This document shows positions 1 to 9,712 of a stretch of DNA of 64,000 nt, in pieces; the first letter of the stretch is position 1, and each line of letters opens with the position of its first letter. The position numbers and the translations under genes are program-made. Where the stretch lies: NCBI GenBank assembly GCA_905147135.1, contig LR990048.1, positions 18,088,563 through 18,152,562 of the forward strand. Reading direction: 5' to 3'. The notes below the pieces were generated by a model. The model ran no database searches. It was not told the origin of the DNA and worked only from the letters and a program-made list of their open reading frames with translations. Source of the DNA: Blastobasis lacticolella (Eukaryota; Arthropoda; Insecta; Lepidoptera; Blastobasidae).

Positions 1-26
1 ATGGTGCAAGTGAAATAAAAGTTCAT

Positions 27-228
27 AAAAAGGGGCTACCTATAGATCTGCTCTCAGACTACAATGTCCCATTTGCACAAACGGTGCTACAAGTGAATAA
101 AACCGTATCATTTATTAACACAAGGCCTTTAGAGCTAAGCGAGCTAAGCAACGCCCTGAATATTTGATAGCCAGTTACGTCTAATTAGGGTTTATCATGT
201 TGACATGCTAATTAGCAAAATGAAGGTG
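27..228 (+). repeat. RepG copy 1 (dispersed repeat)
   Basis: About 200 bp that matches 5465-5671 in the same orientation at roughly 80% identity. Shared landmarks are CAATGTCCCATTTGCACAAA, TCATTTATTAACACAAG, TATTTGATAGCCAGTTAC and GCTAATTAGCAAAATG. The two copies bracket the LINE-D element. I do not recognise the family and see no open reading frame. Confidence 0.75.
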
Positions 229-316
229 AAAGTCCTTAGTCCCAATGTGTATTTATTTCAGTATATTTTGAGAGGGCTTTTTTCCATTGGGGCAAATTGG
301 AGATGAATGAATTCGA

Positions 317-576
317 CGGCCTGTGTGGTTCAGTGGTCAACAACATGCCGGTGTGCCACGCAAGGGGTCCCGGGTTCGATTCCCGGCCGGGCAGAAATTG
401 AAATGATAAATTTTAATTTCTGTTACGGGTCTGGGTGTTCTATGTATAATAAGTATGTATTTAAAAAGTATATAAGTAGTTTATCAGTTATCTAGCACCC
501 ATAACACAAGCTTTGCTTACTTTGGGGCTAGATGGCGTTGGGTGAATTTGTCCACGAATATTATTATTATTATAAT
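317..576 (+). mobile_element. SINE-B copy 1, tRNA-derived SINE
   Basis: The head has a tRNA-like A box (GTGGTTCAGTGGTCAA) and B box (GGTTCGATTCC), the usual internal RNA polymerase III promoter of a tRNA-derived SINE. The body (GTTACGGGTCTGGGTGTTCT, then TTGGGGCTAGATGGCG) matches a second full copy at 28601-28866 and minus-strand 3' fragments at 36478-36590 and 60722-60800. It ends in an ATT-rich tail. The tRNA-like part is a SINE head, not a working tRNA gene. Confidence 0.88.
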
Positions 577-577
577 G

Positions 578-640
578 ATTCGGAAAGCGGACCCTGGCAG
601 AAGCCGAGATAAACGCTAGTATGATGATGATGATTTTGAG
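578..640 (-). repeat. RepP fragment
   Basis: GGAAAGCGGACCCTGGCAG followed by an ATGATGATGAT tract is the reverse complement of the block at 20647-20756. It lies directly after the SINE-B tail. Confidence 0.65.
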
Positions 641-717
641 AGGTGTTTTTCCAAAGTTCAAAGTCATTAATTTGTAACATGGGTGATACTTCAAGCTTTC
701 AAGCTGATACGTGTCGG

Positions 718-1040
718 TCCAAATCAAATCAAATCAAAATTTCTTTATTGATTAGGACATTAAATATCTCTTTCAATCGTCAAAAAGGAGGGGGGTAGGA
801 AAGTAGGAAGGAAACACACAGTGACACGCTGACCGCCCTATGTCTGTAGATAAACGTATCCCTCGCCAACCACAACCGAACCGGGCTCGACAATGCCAGA
901 CAGAGCCGGAACGCTATATTATATTATATACTCGTAGGTATGTCTAGTATAATTAAGAAAAACCACCTAAAACTACAGCAAGAGTAAGCCAGTCCACCAA
1001 GGCAGCACCCGTTCACGAGTATAACGCAGGGCCCAGCCAT
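718..1040 (-). mobile_element. 3' end of a minus-strand non-LTR retrotransposon
   Basis: On the minus strand the block ends with a polyadenylation signal AATAAA and a repeating GATTT tail (seen on the plus strand as AAATCAAATCAAATC at 720-736). This is the usual look of a 5'-truncated LINE 3' UTR. No coding remains are recognisable, so the family is unknown and the upstream limit is approximate. Confidence 0.5.
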
Positions 1041-1147
1041 CGTCCAATTCAACCATATTTGAGGGAAAAGAGCGACCCGGCCCCCACGCCACCGCCAGAC
1101 AGACTTTTAAGTGAGCGTGCATCACACATGCTGCATGTGATAGGTAG

Positions 1148-1376
1148 TTGCTCCCACCCTACTCTATCCTATCCCTACCCTATCGCTACCTTACCCCTAC
1201 CCTATCCTACCATTGCCTTAACCCTACCCTATCACTACCTTACCCCTACCCTACCACTATCTTACCCCGACCCTACCACTATCTTACCCCTACCCCACCC
1301 TATACTACCTTACCGCTATCTTACTCCTACCCTACCCTACCCCTACTCTAACTACTACCCTACCCCTACCCTAGCG
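1148..1376. repeat. Degenerate CCCTAC/CCCTAT minisatellite
   Basis: About 230 bp of imperfect 5-7 nt units such as CTACCCTA, CTATCCTA and TTACCCCTA. It gives a spurious long open frame rich in Tyr, Pro and Leu. Shorter arrays of the same unit occur inside RepH copies at 15361, 26335, 30165, 55155 and 56380, so this is probably an expanded RepH array. It is not the insect telomere unit TTAGG. Confidence 0.85.
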
Positions 1377-1485
1377 CAGACAGGAGACACCATGTGTGGG
1401 AGAGGAAGGAAAATTAACGCCGCTTCCAAGGTGGTTCTCTGTGGGGGAAAGAAACGGCAAGAAACCCACAGAGCCTACGTTAATT
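1377..1485. other. Short unassigned spacer
   Basis: Contains an imperfect inverted repeat built around CTCTGTGGG and CCCACAGAG. Nothing else is recognisable. Confidence 0.5.
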
Positions 1486-1572
1486 CTTTTTTTTTTAAAC
1501 ATGTCTTATGTACTAATACATTATTTGTCCTATATACTATCTTAAAAGTAAATACCTGTATAGAACAGCAGT

Positions 1573-3147
1573 TCAGTCCCATGGACTTTTGTCATTTACA
1601 TATTCAGATATACTATAATAACTTTTTTGACATAATTTGTTTTTTATAGCGACTTTAAATTTATTCAATGGTAAATTCTGAATATCTGTTGGAACCTTAT
1701 TATAAAAACGTACACATTGACCCATAAATGATTTGTGGACTTTGGCTAGACGACAAGCACCAGCAACAAGCTTATCTTTATTTCTCGTATTAATATTATG
1801 AACATCACTATTCTTCTTAAATAAGTGTAAATTTTTATGAAGATACATTAAATTCTCATATATATATTGTGACGGCATCGTCATTATATCAATGTTCCTG
1901 AATTTATCTCTTAGTGAAGTTCTAGGTCTCAATTGATAAATCGCGCGAATAGCCCTTTTCTGCAATACAAATACATTGTGCCAGTCGGCAGCGTGTCCCC
2001 ACAGCAGTATGCCATAGGCCATAATACTGTGGAAATAACTAAAGTAAACTAATCTTGCTGTAGCCTCGTCAGAAATACTCCGTATTTTCTTTACAGCATA
2101 TGCTGCAGAACTTAGCCTTTTCGCCAATTTATCAATGTGAGGACCCCATTGCAATTTATTATCCAGGGTAAAGCCTAAAAATACTGTAGAATCAACAAAA
2201 TTCAAATTTTCGCCTTTTATTTGTACATTAGTGGGCACTGATCTAACATTTGGCAAAGAGAATTTTAAACATTTTGTCTTCTTGCCATTCAGTAATAAAT
2301 TATTAACCGTAAACCAGTTTACCACTTCTGCAATAGCCTTGTTCACGTCTTCATATGTTAATTGTTGTCTTTTTACTTTAAACACTAAAGATGTATCGTC
2401 CGCGAACAAGACAATTTCATGGGCATCTTTTACAAAGTACGGTAAGTCATTTACATAAACAAGAAACAAAAACGGGCCCAAAATAGATCCCTGGGGGACA
2501 CCCATAGAGACAACAGATCCCATAGATCTCTCTCCGTTCACATCAACTTTTTGAATTCTATGACTCAAGTATGAATTTAGCAAGTTCAGGGCCAAGTCCT
2601 TTATTCCATAATGTTGTAATTTCCTGACCAAAATGTCATGATTAACGCAATCAAAGGCTTTGGATAAATCACAGAAAACCCCTAAGGCATCACGTGATTC
2701 TTCCCACGCCCCAAAGATATGTTTAATAAGTTCAACACCTGCATCAGTTGTTGAACGACCGCGAGTAAAACCGAATTGTTTATGATGCAATAGGTTACTT
2801 CCATAAAAATGAGCTTTTAGTTGATTTAATATGATTTTCTCAAATATTTTACTTAGAGTCGGTAAAATTGAAACTAGTCTAAAATTTGTAGGATCCGTTG
2901 TATTACCAGTTTTCAACAATGGAATAACTTTACTGTGCTTCATCAGGTCAGGAAATTCACCATTATCAACACAATTATTAAATATATTCGCTAAGTGGAC
3001 AGCAATAACATCAATTACAGAGCTAATAATTTTTACCGACATACCATCAATGTCGGCAGTTGCTTTCATTTTTATGGTTTTAAAAGCCTTAACTATATCT
3101 TGAGGTGTTGCATGCTTGAACTTAAAATCGATGACACTCTCGTACAT
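1573..3147 (-). pseudogene. LINE-D ORF2, reverse transcriptase part
   Basis: A 524-residue open stretch is the reverse transcriptase of a non-LTR element, which copies element RNA at a nicked chromosomal target. Visible landmarks are the fingers/palm motif with LSKAFD (D160), GVPQGS (216-221), and the catalytic FADD box (248-251), followed by the thumb and a C-terminal region ending DKSPWD at the stop. The catalytic aspartates are present. The start codon chosen by the frame is not the natural one, because the upstream endonuclease and linker lie in other frames; this is an internal part of a longer ORF2 broken near 3140. Function is therefore lost despite an intact catalytic core. Confidence 0.9.
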
Positions 3148-3480
3148 TTTGTTTTAACAAGGATTCAGCGAGAGCAGGAGACGAACTTAAGGATTTCGTA
3201 GTTGACACTGGAATGTCTGTAAAAAATGTATTGAATGCCTCCGCAACTTCCGAGTTTTTGGTAACAACATTATCATTTATCTTTAAACTGTACTTAGTAT
3301 CGCGATTTGTTACTTTTCCAGTTTCACTATTTATTATCTGCCATGTGGATTTTACTACATCTGTGCAATTTTTTAGTTTGTGTTTAAAGAAATTCGATTT
3401 AGCTGTAGCACAAACGCGTTTAAATAACTTCGAATAATGTTTAACATACTCAGCAAATTCTACGCTATTATTATACGCCC
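3136..3480 (-). pseudogene. LINE-D ORF2 linker between endonuclease and RT
   Basis: In a third minus-strand frame this reads about 110 codons with LINE-linker character: a region ending VVKSTWQIIN, then SEVAEAFNTFFTD. The WxxIN and AEAFNxFF patterns are typical just upstream of the RT in Jockey/CR1-type ORF2. It joins the endonuclease frame near 3490 and the RT frame near 3140, which marks two frameshift positions. Confidence 0.75.
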
Positions 3481-3494
3481 GTTATGCATAGAGC

Positions 3495-4094
3495 TCATAA
3501 TAATTTATTTCTACTCTTATGTATTCCTGCTGTCGCCCAATCGCTAAACATAAGTTTGCTGTTTACTGCCTTCACCTTTGGTTTGAATATACTATTACTT
3601 TCAGTTTTTGTCATGTGTAAAACTGAATTATAATATTCATTTGTATCATCAAAATACTTTAAATTAGATGATTTCTCTATAATGTTATTTCTAAAACTGT
3701 TTAGACGGTTGTTGTTAATTGGTACAAATTTAATAGTATTTTTTGTTTCTTTCCTCATATTAACATTAAACACAGCTAATTGACCACAATGATCGGATTG
3801 CAATTTGTTTATTACAGGCTGGCTACATGCCTGGATATCACAAAAAATGTTGTCTAGACAAGTTGATGTAGTACTTGTTATTCTAGTAGGCTCTAAAAAT
3901 AAGTTGATTAAATTATGACACTTAAATAATGATATTAGCCTACCAGTATATTTACAAGATACGTCTAATAAATCTATATTAAAATCTCCACAAACAACAA
4001 TATTTTTATTACAATTGCTAACTTTAATAAGGGCTTCGTCCATAATTTTCTCGAACAAATCAAATGATGAAGCCGGAGGTCTGTATACGCTCAT
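3495..4094 (-). pseudogene. LINE-D ORF2, C-terminal part of the endonuclease
   Basis: About 200 residues of the exonuclease-endonuclease-phosphatase fold that nicks target DNA. CGDFNIDL (GDFN at residues 36-39) and SDH (100-102, the catalytic Asp-His end) are visible, plus YRPP near the start. The N-terminal half of the same domain lies at 4202-4528 in another frame, so the domain is split by a frame break between 4094 and 4202. The Met at the start is internal to the domain. Confidence 0.85.
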
Positions 4095-4201
4095 TACAAT
4101 AAGTCGCTCAAGTTCTATACAGGCAATTTCAGCAGATCGTTCAACAGACAGCTTGACAATATCAGTGCGTTCCTTGCATTTTAAGCAATTACGAGCAAGT
4201 A

Positions 4202-4528
4202 TTAGGGAACCTCCATTGCCTGCCCTCTTGTAAACGAACTTGCAAGTTTATGGTTGTTAAAGCCAAATATGAGCTGGTGATCTTTTAACCAATGTTCAGT
4301 AATGCAAAAAATATCAACATTCTCACCGTTCATGAATAGCTCAACTTCCAATTCTTTATTCGTCATGCCTTGGATATTTTGATGTACTAAGTTAACTATA
4401 CAATTTTGTTTATTATTATAACATTTTACTTTACGTACATCCAAAGGCTTATTACCACTATTTACTAATGACTTTATGCCAGAGCAGTCCTGTATATTCT
4501 GAACAATATCAAAAGATTTATTGTTCAA
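4202..4528 (-). pseudogene. LINE-D ORF2, N-terminal part of the endonuclease
   Basis: The fragment contains HQNIQGM (the first catalytic Asn motif) and FCITEHWL (the catalytic Glu), both standard at the start of Jockey/CR1-type endonucleases, about 50 residues apart as expected. It leaves frame at the 3' side near 4202, just before the YRPP segment of the next fragment. About 60 N-terminal residues before HQNIQGM have no clear motif. Confidence 0.85.
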
Positions 4529-4619
4529 GTCTAACAGTGGACTGTTATATGCTGCTGATATGATACAGGACGGCTCCTTTGTCTTACATACTAGTTTAAA
4601 CAGTGACCCTTTTTGTTTA

Positions 4620-5448
4620 TTAACAAATCGGCACTCTGGTCATCTCACCTACGGTAGGAGAAATCAATAAATTAATATGGTACGCTAACATTGTAGCCAG
4701 TTTGACTTTGTACCTACGTCGAAGATACATAGTATCTTCTGTTAAAACTACTTTATCTGTAAATTTATTACAGTCAAAAAAGGTAAATGCGTCTTTCTGA
4801 CTGCAAGTCAAATTATACATCAAAGTATTCAACTTGTGAATACGGTCATTTTCAGTATTATAACAATTTTTTACGAAGGGAAATTCGCATAATACAATTT
4901 TTCCTGCTGACAATCCTTGCAACGCTTCAACATCCTTTATTATGTCATATTTTCGTACTTTAAGGCTATTACTTATTAAAATTACTATATTTACATTTTG
5001 ATCAATATGTTTTGAATTTTTTAAGATTTTTTGTATAATACCGCCGTACGACAAATCAGGCATGCAATAATTGGTTACTTTGGAATTCGTACAGTCGTTT
5101 AGTAACACGCCCATATTTTTGCCTATTCGATCTGAAAAAACTAGAGTCCTTTGTGTCTGCACATTAGTTCGCAATGTTTGCGCCGGCTTCGCGCTAGCAG
5201 GCCTGCTGGGTTTGCCGGGGATCGTGACGGCGGTGGCCACGCGCGGCCGAACGGCGCAAGGCGGCGGCACTCTCGGCGCGGCGCGCGGTGCTACCCGCGG
5301 GGCCGGTACCGGCTCGAGGATAGCGTGCTCGGTGGTGATGGCTACCGCGGGCAGGATGTGGGCCGCGGGGGCCGTAGAGCGCGTCGATCTCCTTGCTATG
5401 GTGGCGTAGGAGGTGGCCGCAACGGCCGGTGCGGCTGTGGTCCCATTT
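4620..5448 (-). pseudogene. LINE-D ORF1 fragment with a degenerate esterase-like domain
   Basis: The frame is open from a stop near 5450 to 4620, but the visible start is a GTG at 5270 and no ATG lies upstream, so the N-terminus seems to be missing. The first third is very GC-rich and encodes an Ala/Pro-rich, low-complexity stretch. The rest resembles the SGNH-hydrolase-like domain found in CR1-type ORF1: VFSDRIGKNMG at the block where a catalytic Ser is expected, a central hydrophobic VNIVILISNS strand, and a C-terminal LATMLAYHI helix. The expected His near the C-terminus appears as Tyr (DTMYLRRR), so the catalytic site is probably lost. Assignment is by pattern only. Confidence 0.6.
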
Positions 5449-5464
5449 CAGAGGGATGCTTTAT

Positions 5465-5671
5465 TGCAAAAAAGATACTACCTAAACATCTTCTCTCAGA
5501 CAACAATGTCCCATTTGCACAAACAGTGTTATAAGATACAAAAACCGCATCATTTATTAACACAAGAGCTCTAGCGCTAAACGTGCTAAGTAACGCTTTG
5601 AATATTTGATAGCCAGTTACATCTAAGGATGGATTATAATGTTGACAGGCTAATTAGCAAAATGGAGGTGC
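5465..5671 (+). repeat. RepG copy 2
   Basis: Partner of 27-228, same orientation. It begins within about 15 bp of the GC-rich 5' edge of LINE-D. Confidence 0.75.
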
Positions 5672-6055
5672 CAGGGATAAAAGATTAGTCGGTCTGTTTG
5701 AAAGATTCGCTTCATTGGTGGAAATGGAGATTTACTCGTTAAGGCGAGGCAAGGGGATGTATTTGATGGAGCTTTGTTGTAATTATGGGAATAGATTTAG
5801 AATTATTTATTTGCCAATTTCATTCTGATTATTATAGTAAGTGATCTTGCTACAGTTCCGGAACATAAATAAACCAAAAACGCTGGAGAAGAATATATCT
5901 CTATATTTCAATTACTGAAAGAATTTTCAAAATAGTTTGAGTTGGTTTGGGGATTAGGGTGTTCTAGAAACCTCTTCAGCTTTAAAATAGCGTATTGTCT
6001 GTGATATCAGTATACTGGTTACTGGATGATAGAATCTGCATAGACTGGCCGGAAA
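5672..6055. other. Unassigned AT-rich DNA
   Basis: No repeat, open frame or hairpin that I can support. Confidence 0.5.
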
Positions 6056-6090
6056 TATACAGGGTGTTTCATAATACATGTATAAAGCCG
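6056..6090 (+). repeat. Left arm of a perfect 35-nt inverted repeat
   Basis: Starts TATACAGGGTGTTTC and is the exact reverse complement of 11284-11318. If the terminus is CAGGGTG, both arms are flanked by TA, the target used by Tc1/mariner-type elements. The sequences diverge just inside the arms. Confidence 0.8.
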
Positions 6091-6683
6091 AAAGGGTGTT
6101 AAAGTACAGCTTGCAAAGAGTACACTGGCGACTTCATATTATCCAGACATTGAATTTTAATTTTTATAAAAAATCTTCGTTTTTAAAGAAAAATAACCAT
6201 ATCGACTACGTTGATGCGCAGCTCTATTTCAAGTTGATGATCCTAGAAGGAGAAGTTCAATAACCGCGTGCGACCCCTATGAAAAAAGCGTGGCGGTAAC
6301 ATCAAACGGATAGAAGCAATCGACCAAACGCAGCTTGGGCGGATACCGAAGGCCAACGAACAAACGTGCGATTACGAGCCCGAATAGGTTCCCAAAACTC
6401 CCAAAGATCGTTTGCTTGACCACGAAATGCAATTACCTATTGGACCTTAGAAATCCAAATCGGCCGACAACGCTTCGTTGGCGTAAGTTGAGTGTGTACA
6501 CACCATAAAGAAGAGTTTAATAACCTCGCGCCATTCATAATAAAACAAACGAACCTCCTACATCTTGCTACCAGGTGCCGAACTAAATGTTACCTACTTA
6601 TCTCCATGAATAATCTCTACCAAATTAACTAGGAACTTACCTACACTAATTATTTTCAATAGGTAGGTATGCTTAAATAGTCG

Positions 6684-7001
6684 GAGCGTCGTCGGTGGCC
6701 TAAGGTTAAGGTATCCGAGTCGTACGCGAGAGGTACCGGGTTCGACACCCGCTGCCGCCACGTACCAGTGACCTTTTCTGACGGAAAACATCGTGATGAA
6801 ACCTGCACATTTAGGCGACTGAATGTCTAACCATGATTTTAATCTGGTCAGGTAATCAGGTTCCCCTGGTAGCAGGGTCAGGCAGGATTCAGGACTGTCA
6901 GACGTAATGACCAGAAATGCGAAATCCTGGATCATGGTCAAGGCGGACCCCAGGCCCTCGTGCGCGAGAGCAAAACCAGGTCATTAACACCGAGATGATT
7001 T
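6684..7001 (+). mobile_element. SINE-A copy
   Basis: Has the tRNA-like head (GAGCGTCGTCGGTGGC, B box GGTTCGACACC), the conserved body (GAAACCTGCACATTTAGGCG, AATCCTGGATCATGGTCAAG) and the end (GGCCCTCGTGCGCGAGAGC, then GAGATGATT). The A-box region is partly degraded. TAGGTAGGTA flanks it at 6660-6669 and 7006-7015, a possible target duplication but weak because the region is rich in that motif. Confidence 0.88.
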
Positions 7002-8041
7002 CTACTAGGTAGGTACCTAACAGAACAAACCACCCCAGCACAACAAAAGTAAAATAAGAATTAAAATCATAATACTTAGGTACTTATTAACTAAAGGCCT
7101 AAAAACAGTATCTAAGTAGGTTAGGTAGGTAGGAACCTACGTAAATAAAAAACAAAACATGTTAATCAGTCTGGAAGACAGCCGGACCCGCGGTGTGGAC
7201 TGCCGCAGGTACTTAAACTAAATAAAAATAAACATAGTCAGCTACGTACTAAAGTAGATATCTACTACACTAAAACGGGATTCGTTCAATTGACAAAATG
7301 GCTCTACACAGATAGGTAAGTACTAGGTACCTACTAACACGGTTCCCTCATCTAAGTACCTACGTACCTAGGGAACCACTTATGAATCTAGTTTTGGTGA
7401 AACACATTACAGACAGGTTCCACTAAATACCTACATGTTTTTATGAAAAGATAAAAGCGTTGTCTTTTCTACCTATTTCCCGTCGGAAAAGAACCGAGCG
7501 CGGCGGTTGCGCTTCTAGCGTCACTATTAGGTGGTAGGTAGCGTCTCCTAGTCTAGCTAGCACCTAGACCTTTAAAGCATGTAGGTACGTACCTTTTAAA
7601 CGATATTTTATGGAAACAAACAGTGTCAGGTGCCAGCGCAGTTAACCACACTTTCTTGCTTTCTTGTGGCTCGATGACCGATAGGTAAATACACTCATAC
7701 ACACAGATACACAACACTACAGCATGCACTGGTTGCTATGCAATACGTAAGTAGGTAGGTAACATGGTCTTTGGCCTACTGCTTGGTTGCACTCATGCAC
7801 AGAATAATGATTATCACAATACTTAAACTGTTGAACATTGTACACAAACAAGACTACGTTAATATTGGTACCTGAAGCAATAAATCATTCATTCATTCAT
7901 ATCGTTTACAGTCTTATCACAGTTATTTTCACAGTACTTAGGTATCCTATACATACAACGCAACAAACAATCACACCGATCACGCGAAAAGCTAAAAACC
8001 GAATAAACGAACACGACTCGAAAATAGGTAACACAAGAAGC
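7002..8041. other. GTAGGTA/TACCTAC-rich unassigned DNA
   Basis: Dense in GTAGGTA, TACCTAC and GGTACCTA words, especially 7000-7400 and 7540-7760, a compositional habit I associate with lepidopteran non-coding DNA. At 7876-7902 an AATAAA followed by CATT repeats looks like the tail of a plus-strand retroposon. No coding sequence seen. Confidence 0.55.
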
Positions 8042-8198
8042 CACGCTGTCGGCGTCAGCGGTTCAATCAAACGACACACCCAAGTGCAGCATGCACACTG
8101 CCAAAACTCCGGCGTGTCGACACATGTTCGGCGCGGCGCACGGGGCGGCGGGTGGCGGGAGGCGAGGCGGGAGGCGTGGCAGCAGGCAGCGCTTTAGG
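8042..8198. other. GC-rich island
   Basis: A sharp rise in G+C and CpG, with GCGCGGCGC and GGCGGGAGGC-type words, in AT-rich surroundings. It could be a CpG-rich promoter-proximal remnant or part of an old repeat. The overlapping open frames are Arg/Gly-rich and look non-coding. Confidence 0.5.
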
Positions 8199-8557
8199 CA
8201 GCGTTGCCAGATCGTACCTTTTAGTACGATTTACGTACTATTTGGCCGACTGTCGTACCTTAAGCGTACTTTGCTCCACATCGTACTATTTAGTACGTTT
8301 TTACAAAATGCTGAATTTAGCTGAGGGGGTAGTCACTTCACCTTTCAAATTCACAATTTCACCAAAAATAATGGGAAGGAAGGGTTGATTTTGCCACCGG
8401 CAACAAAATAACGTCATTAATTGACTAAAAATCATCCCCCCCCCCAAGGTCGATAAAATATAGAAGATAATAAGAAGAAATCGTAACTTTTTAGCCATTT
8501 TCGTACTATTTTAAGAGCCCAGACGTACTTTTTTGGAAACTACTGCTGGTAACACTG
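8199..8557. mobile_element. Non-autonomous hAT-like transposon (359 bp)
   Basis: Ends are CAGCGTTGCCAG and, reading inward from the other side, CAGTGTTACCAG. It is flanked on both sides by the 8-bp duplication GCTTTAGG (8191-8198 and 8558-8565). An 8-bp duplication with CAGNG ends is the hAT signature. The interior has many CGTAC motifs (for example TAGTACGATTTACGTAC near 8221), which may be subterminal binding sites. It has no transposase frame, so it would depend on an enzyme encoded elsewhere. Confidence 0.78.
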
Positions 8558-8565
8558 GCTTTAGG

Positions 8566-8879
8566 GATCCGCGTGTTAGGGGTCGTACTTATTTCGCCTC
8601 TTATGTTCTCCTGGTAGATGCACCGTAATGTTGATTGTGTTTATTTAATAAAGTGAGGCTCAAACAAGTCCAACAGTGGACTAATAATAATCCTTATGAT
8701 GTCGGTGATGGAATACATTCGCTTACCACTATTTTATCGGGTAATTTGTACAGACAGTAATTACTAAAATTGTGTTTGGGTCCGTGTTTCACCTAGGTGA
8801 ACTAGGTTCAGTGGCGTTGCTTGCCTTCCAGGGGCCCCGTATCAATAGCTGTCTGGGGCCCCATAGTTAGTACCCCCAA
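8566..8879. other. Unassigned DNA
   Basis: AATAAAGTGAGG near 8645 could be an old polyadenylation signal. Otherwise nothing recognisable. Confidence 0.4.
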
Positions 8880-8890
8880 CTACAAGGGAT

Positions 8891-9152
8891 CATCATCATC
8901 ATCATCACAGCCCATAACAGTCCACTACAGGACTTTGGGCCTCTCCCGCAAAAGGGGAGGTTATTGCCATAATCTCCACGCTTGGCAGGCGGGTTGGAGA
9001 TCGCAGTGTTGCAAACATAACAATGAAAAACGCTGCTGCCCATTTTCCAGTTTATGGAGACTAGATATTTTGCCTCTAAACGTTATTCGCCTTGTACGAC
9101 ACCCACGAGTGTAAGGGGTTGGTGCTATTCTACTCTACCGGTTACCACACGG
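8891..9152 (-). mobile_element. RepC copy 1, with 11-bp target duplication
   Basis: On the minus strand it runs from GCCGTGTGG to a GATGATGATGAT tail. It is flanked by CTACAAGGGAT at 8880-8890 and 9153-9163, an exact 11-bp duplication. Conserved body: GTCGTACAAGGCGA, CCCGCCTGCCAAGCGTGGAG, CCCTTTTGCGGGAGAGGCCC. No coding capacity; it behaves as a SINE-like retroposon. Confidence 0.9.
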
Positions 9153-9163
9153 CTACAAGGGAT

Positions 9164-9555
9164 GCTAATGAGTAACTTAAATCCAAGCCATTCGCGTGTT
9201 AAGGCGGTACGATTTTCATACAATTTTTATGTAACGTTTTTGTGCAATTGGCTATTAGAAAATATGTTCAATTGTGCGCGAAATAGATTTCTACATGTTA
9301 ATAATGTAAAACAAAGCAATGAAAAAGAAAAATAATTAAATCACAAAACAACGCTATCAAGCGGCGATTTGTGCTTTTTTCGATTTAACTGCTTTTGAAA
9401 AGAAAACCACTTTGCGCACCATTGAATACATTTACTAAGAGTAGAAATCATAATACAATCACTAAACACTCAAACAAATGAAAGAATATCGAGAGAAATT
9501 TAGTATGGGCGTTGAATCACCTTAATAGTAAGAATAACATATGTATGAAAGAAAG
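9164..9555. other. Unassigned AT-rich DNA
   Basis: Nothing I can support as a gene or repeat. Confidence 0.4.
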
Positions 9556-9559
9556 TTCC

Positions 9560-9712
9560 ACACCGCGTCTGTCTGCCTATTCGCGATAAACTCAAAAACT
9601 ACTGAACGGATTTTCATGCGGTTTTCACCAATTGACAAAGTGGAATTACTTTGTCTATTGAGGAAGATTTAGGTGTATAATTTGTTAATGTTTTATGTTG
9701 GTAGTTTGTATG
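9560..9712 (+). repeat. RepH-type dispersed repeat
   Basis: Carries GCGATAAACTCAAAAACTAC and CGGATTTTCATGCGGTTTTC, and closely matches the minus-strand block at 53740-53912 including the following GACAAAGTG. Only part of the family is present here. Confidence 0.7.

Larger units (their letters stand above)
1486..5450 (-). mobile_element. LINE-D: degenerate Jockey/CR1-superfamily non-LTR retrotransposon
   Basis: Read on the minus strand, the order is ORF1 (about 5448-4620), an apurinic-type endonuclease (4528-3495), a linker (about 3480-3136), a reverse transcriptase (3147-1573), a short 3' UTR and an A-rich end (plus-strand poly-T near 1488). There is no RNase H domain and no LTR. The C-terminal RT region and an ORF1 resembling an esterase-type domain point to the Daphne/Kiri or CR1 side of the Jockey-CR1 group; the clade is a best guess from memory of motifs. 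At least three frame breaks make it inactive. ORF1 is open to the 5' edge without an ATG, so the copy is probably 5' truncated. I found no convincing target-site duplication. Confidence 0.88.

Noticed and set aside
1148..1376. Telomeric repeat
   Set aside because: The unit is a degenerate CCCTAC, not the insect TTAGG, and it lies internally next to mobile elements.
1059..1649. 196-codon plus-strand open frame
   Set aside because: It is produced by the CCCTAC minisatellite and extends into LINE-D 3' UTR; composition is Tyr/Pro/Leu low complexity.
27..5671. RepG pair as LTRs of one element
   Set aside because: Only about 80% identity, no TG...CA ends, no target duplication, and the enclosed element is a non-LTR LINE in the opposite strand sense.
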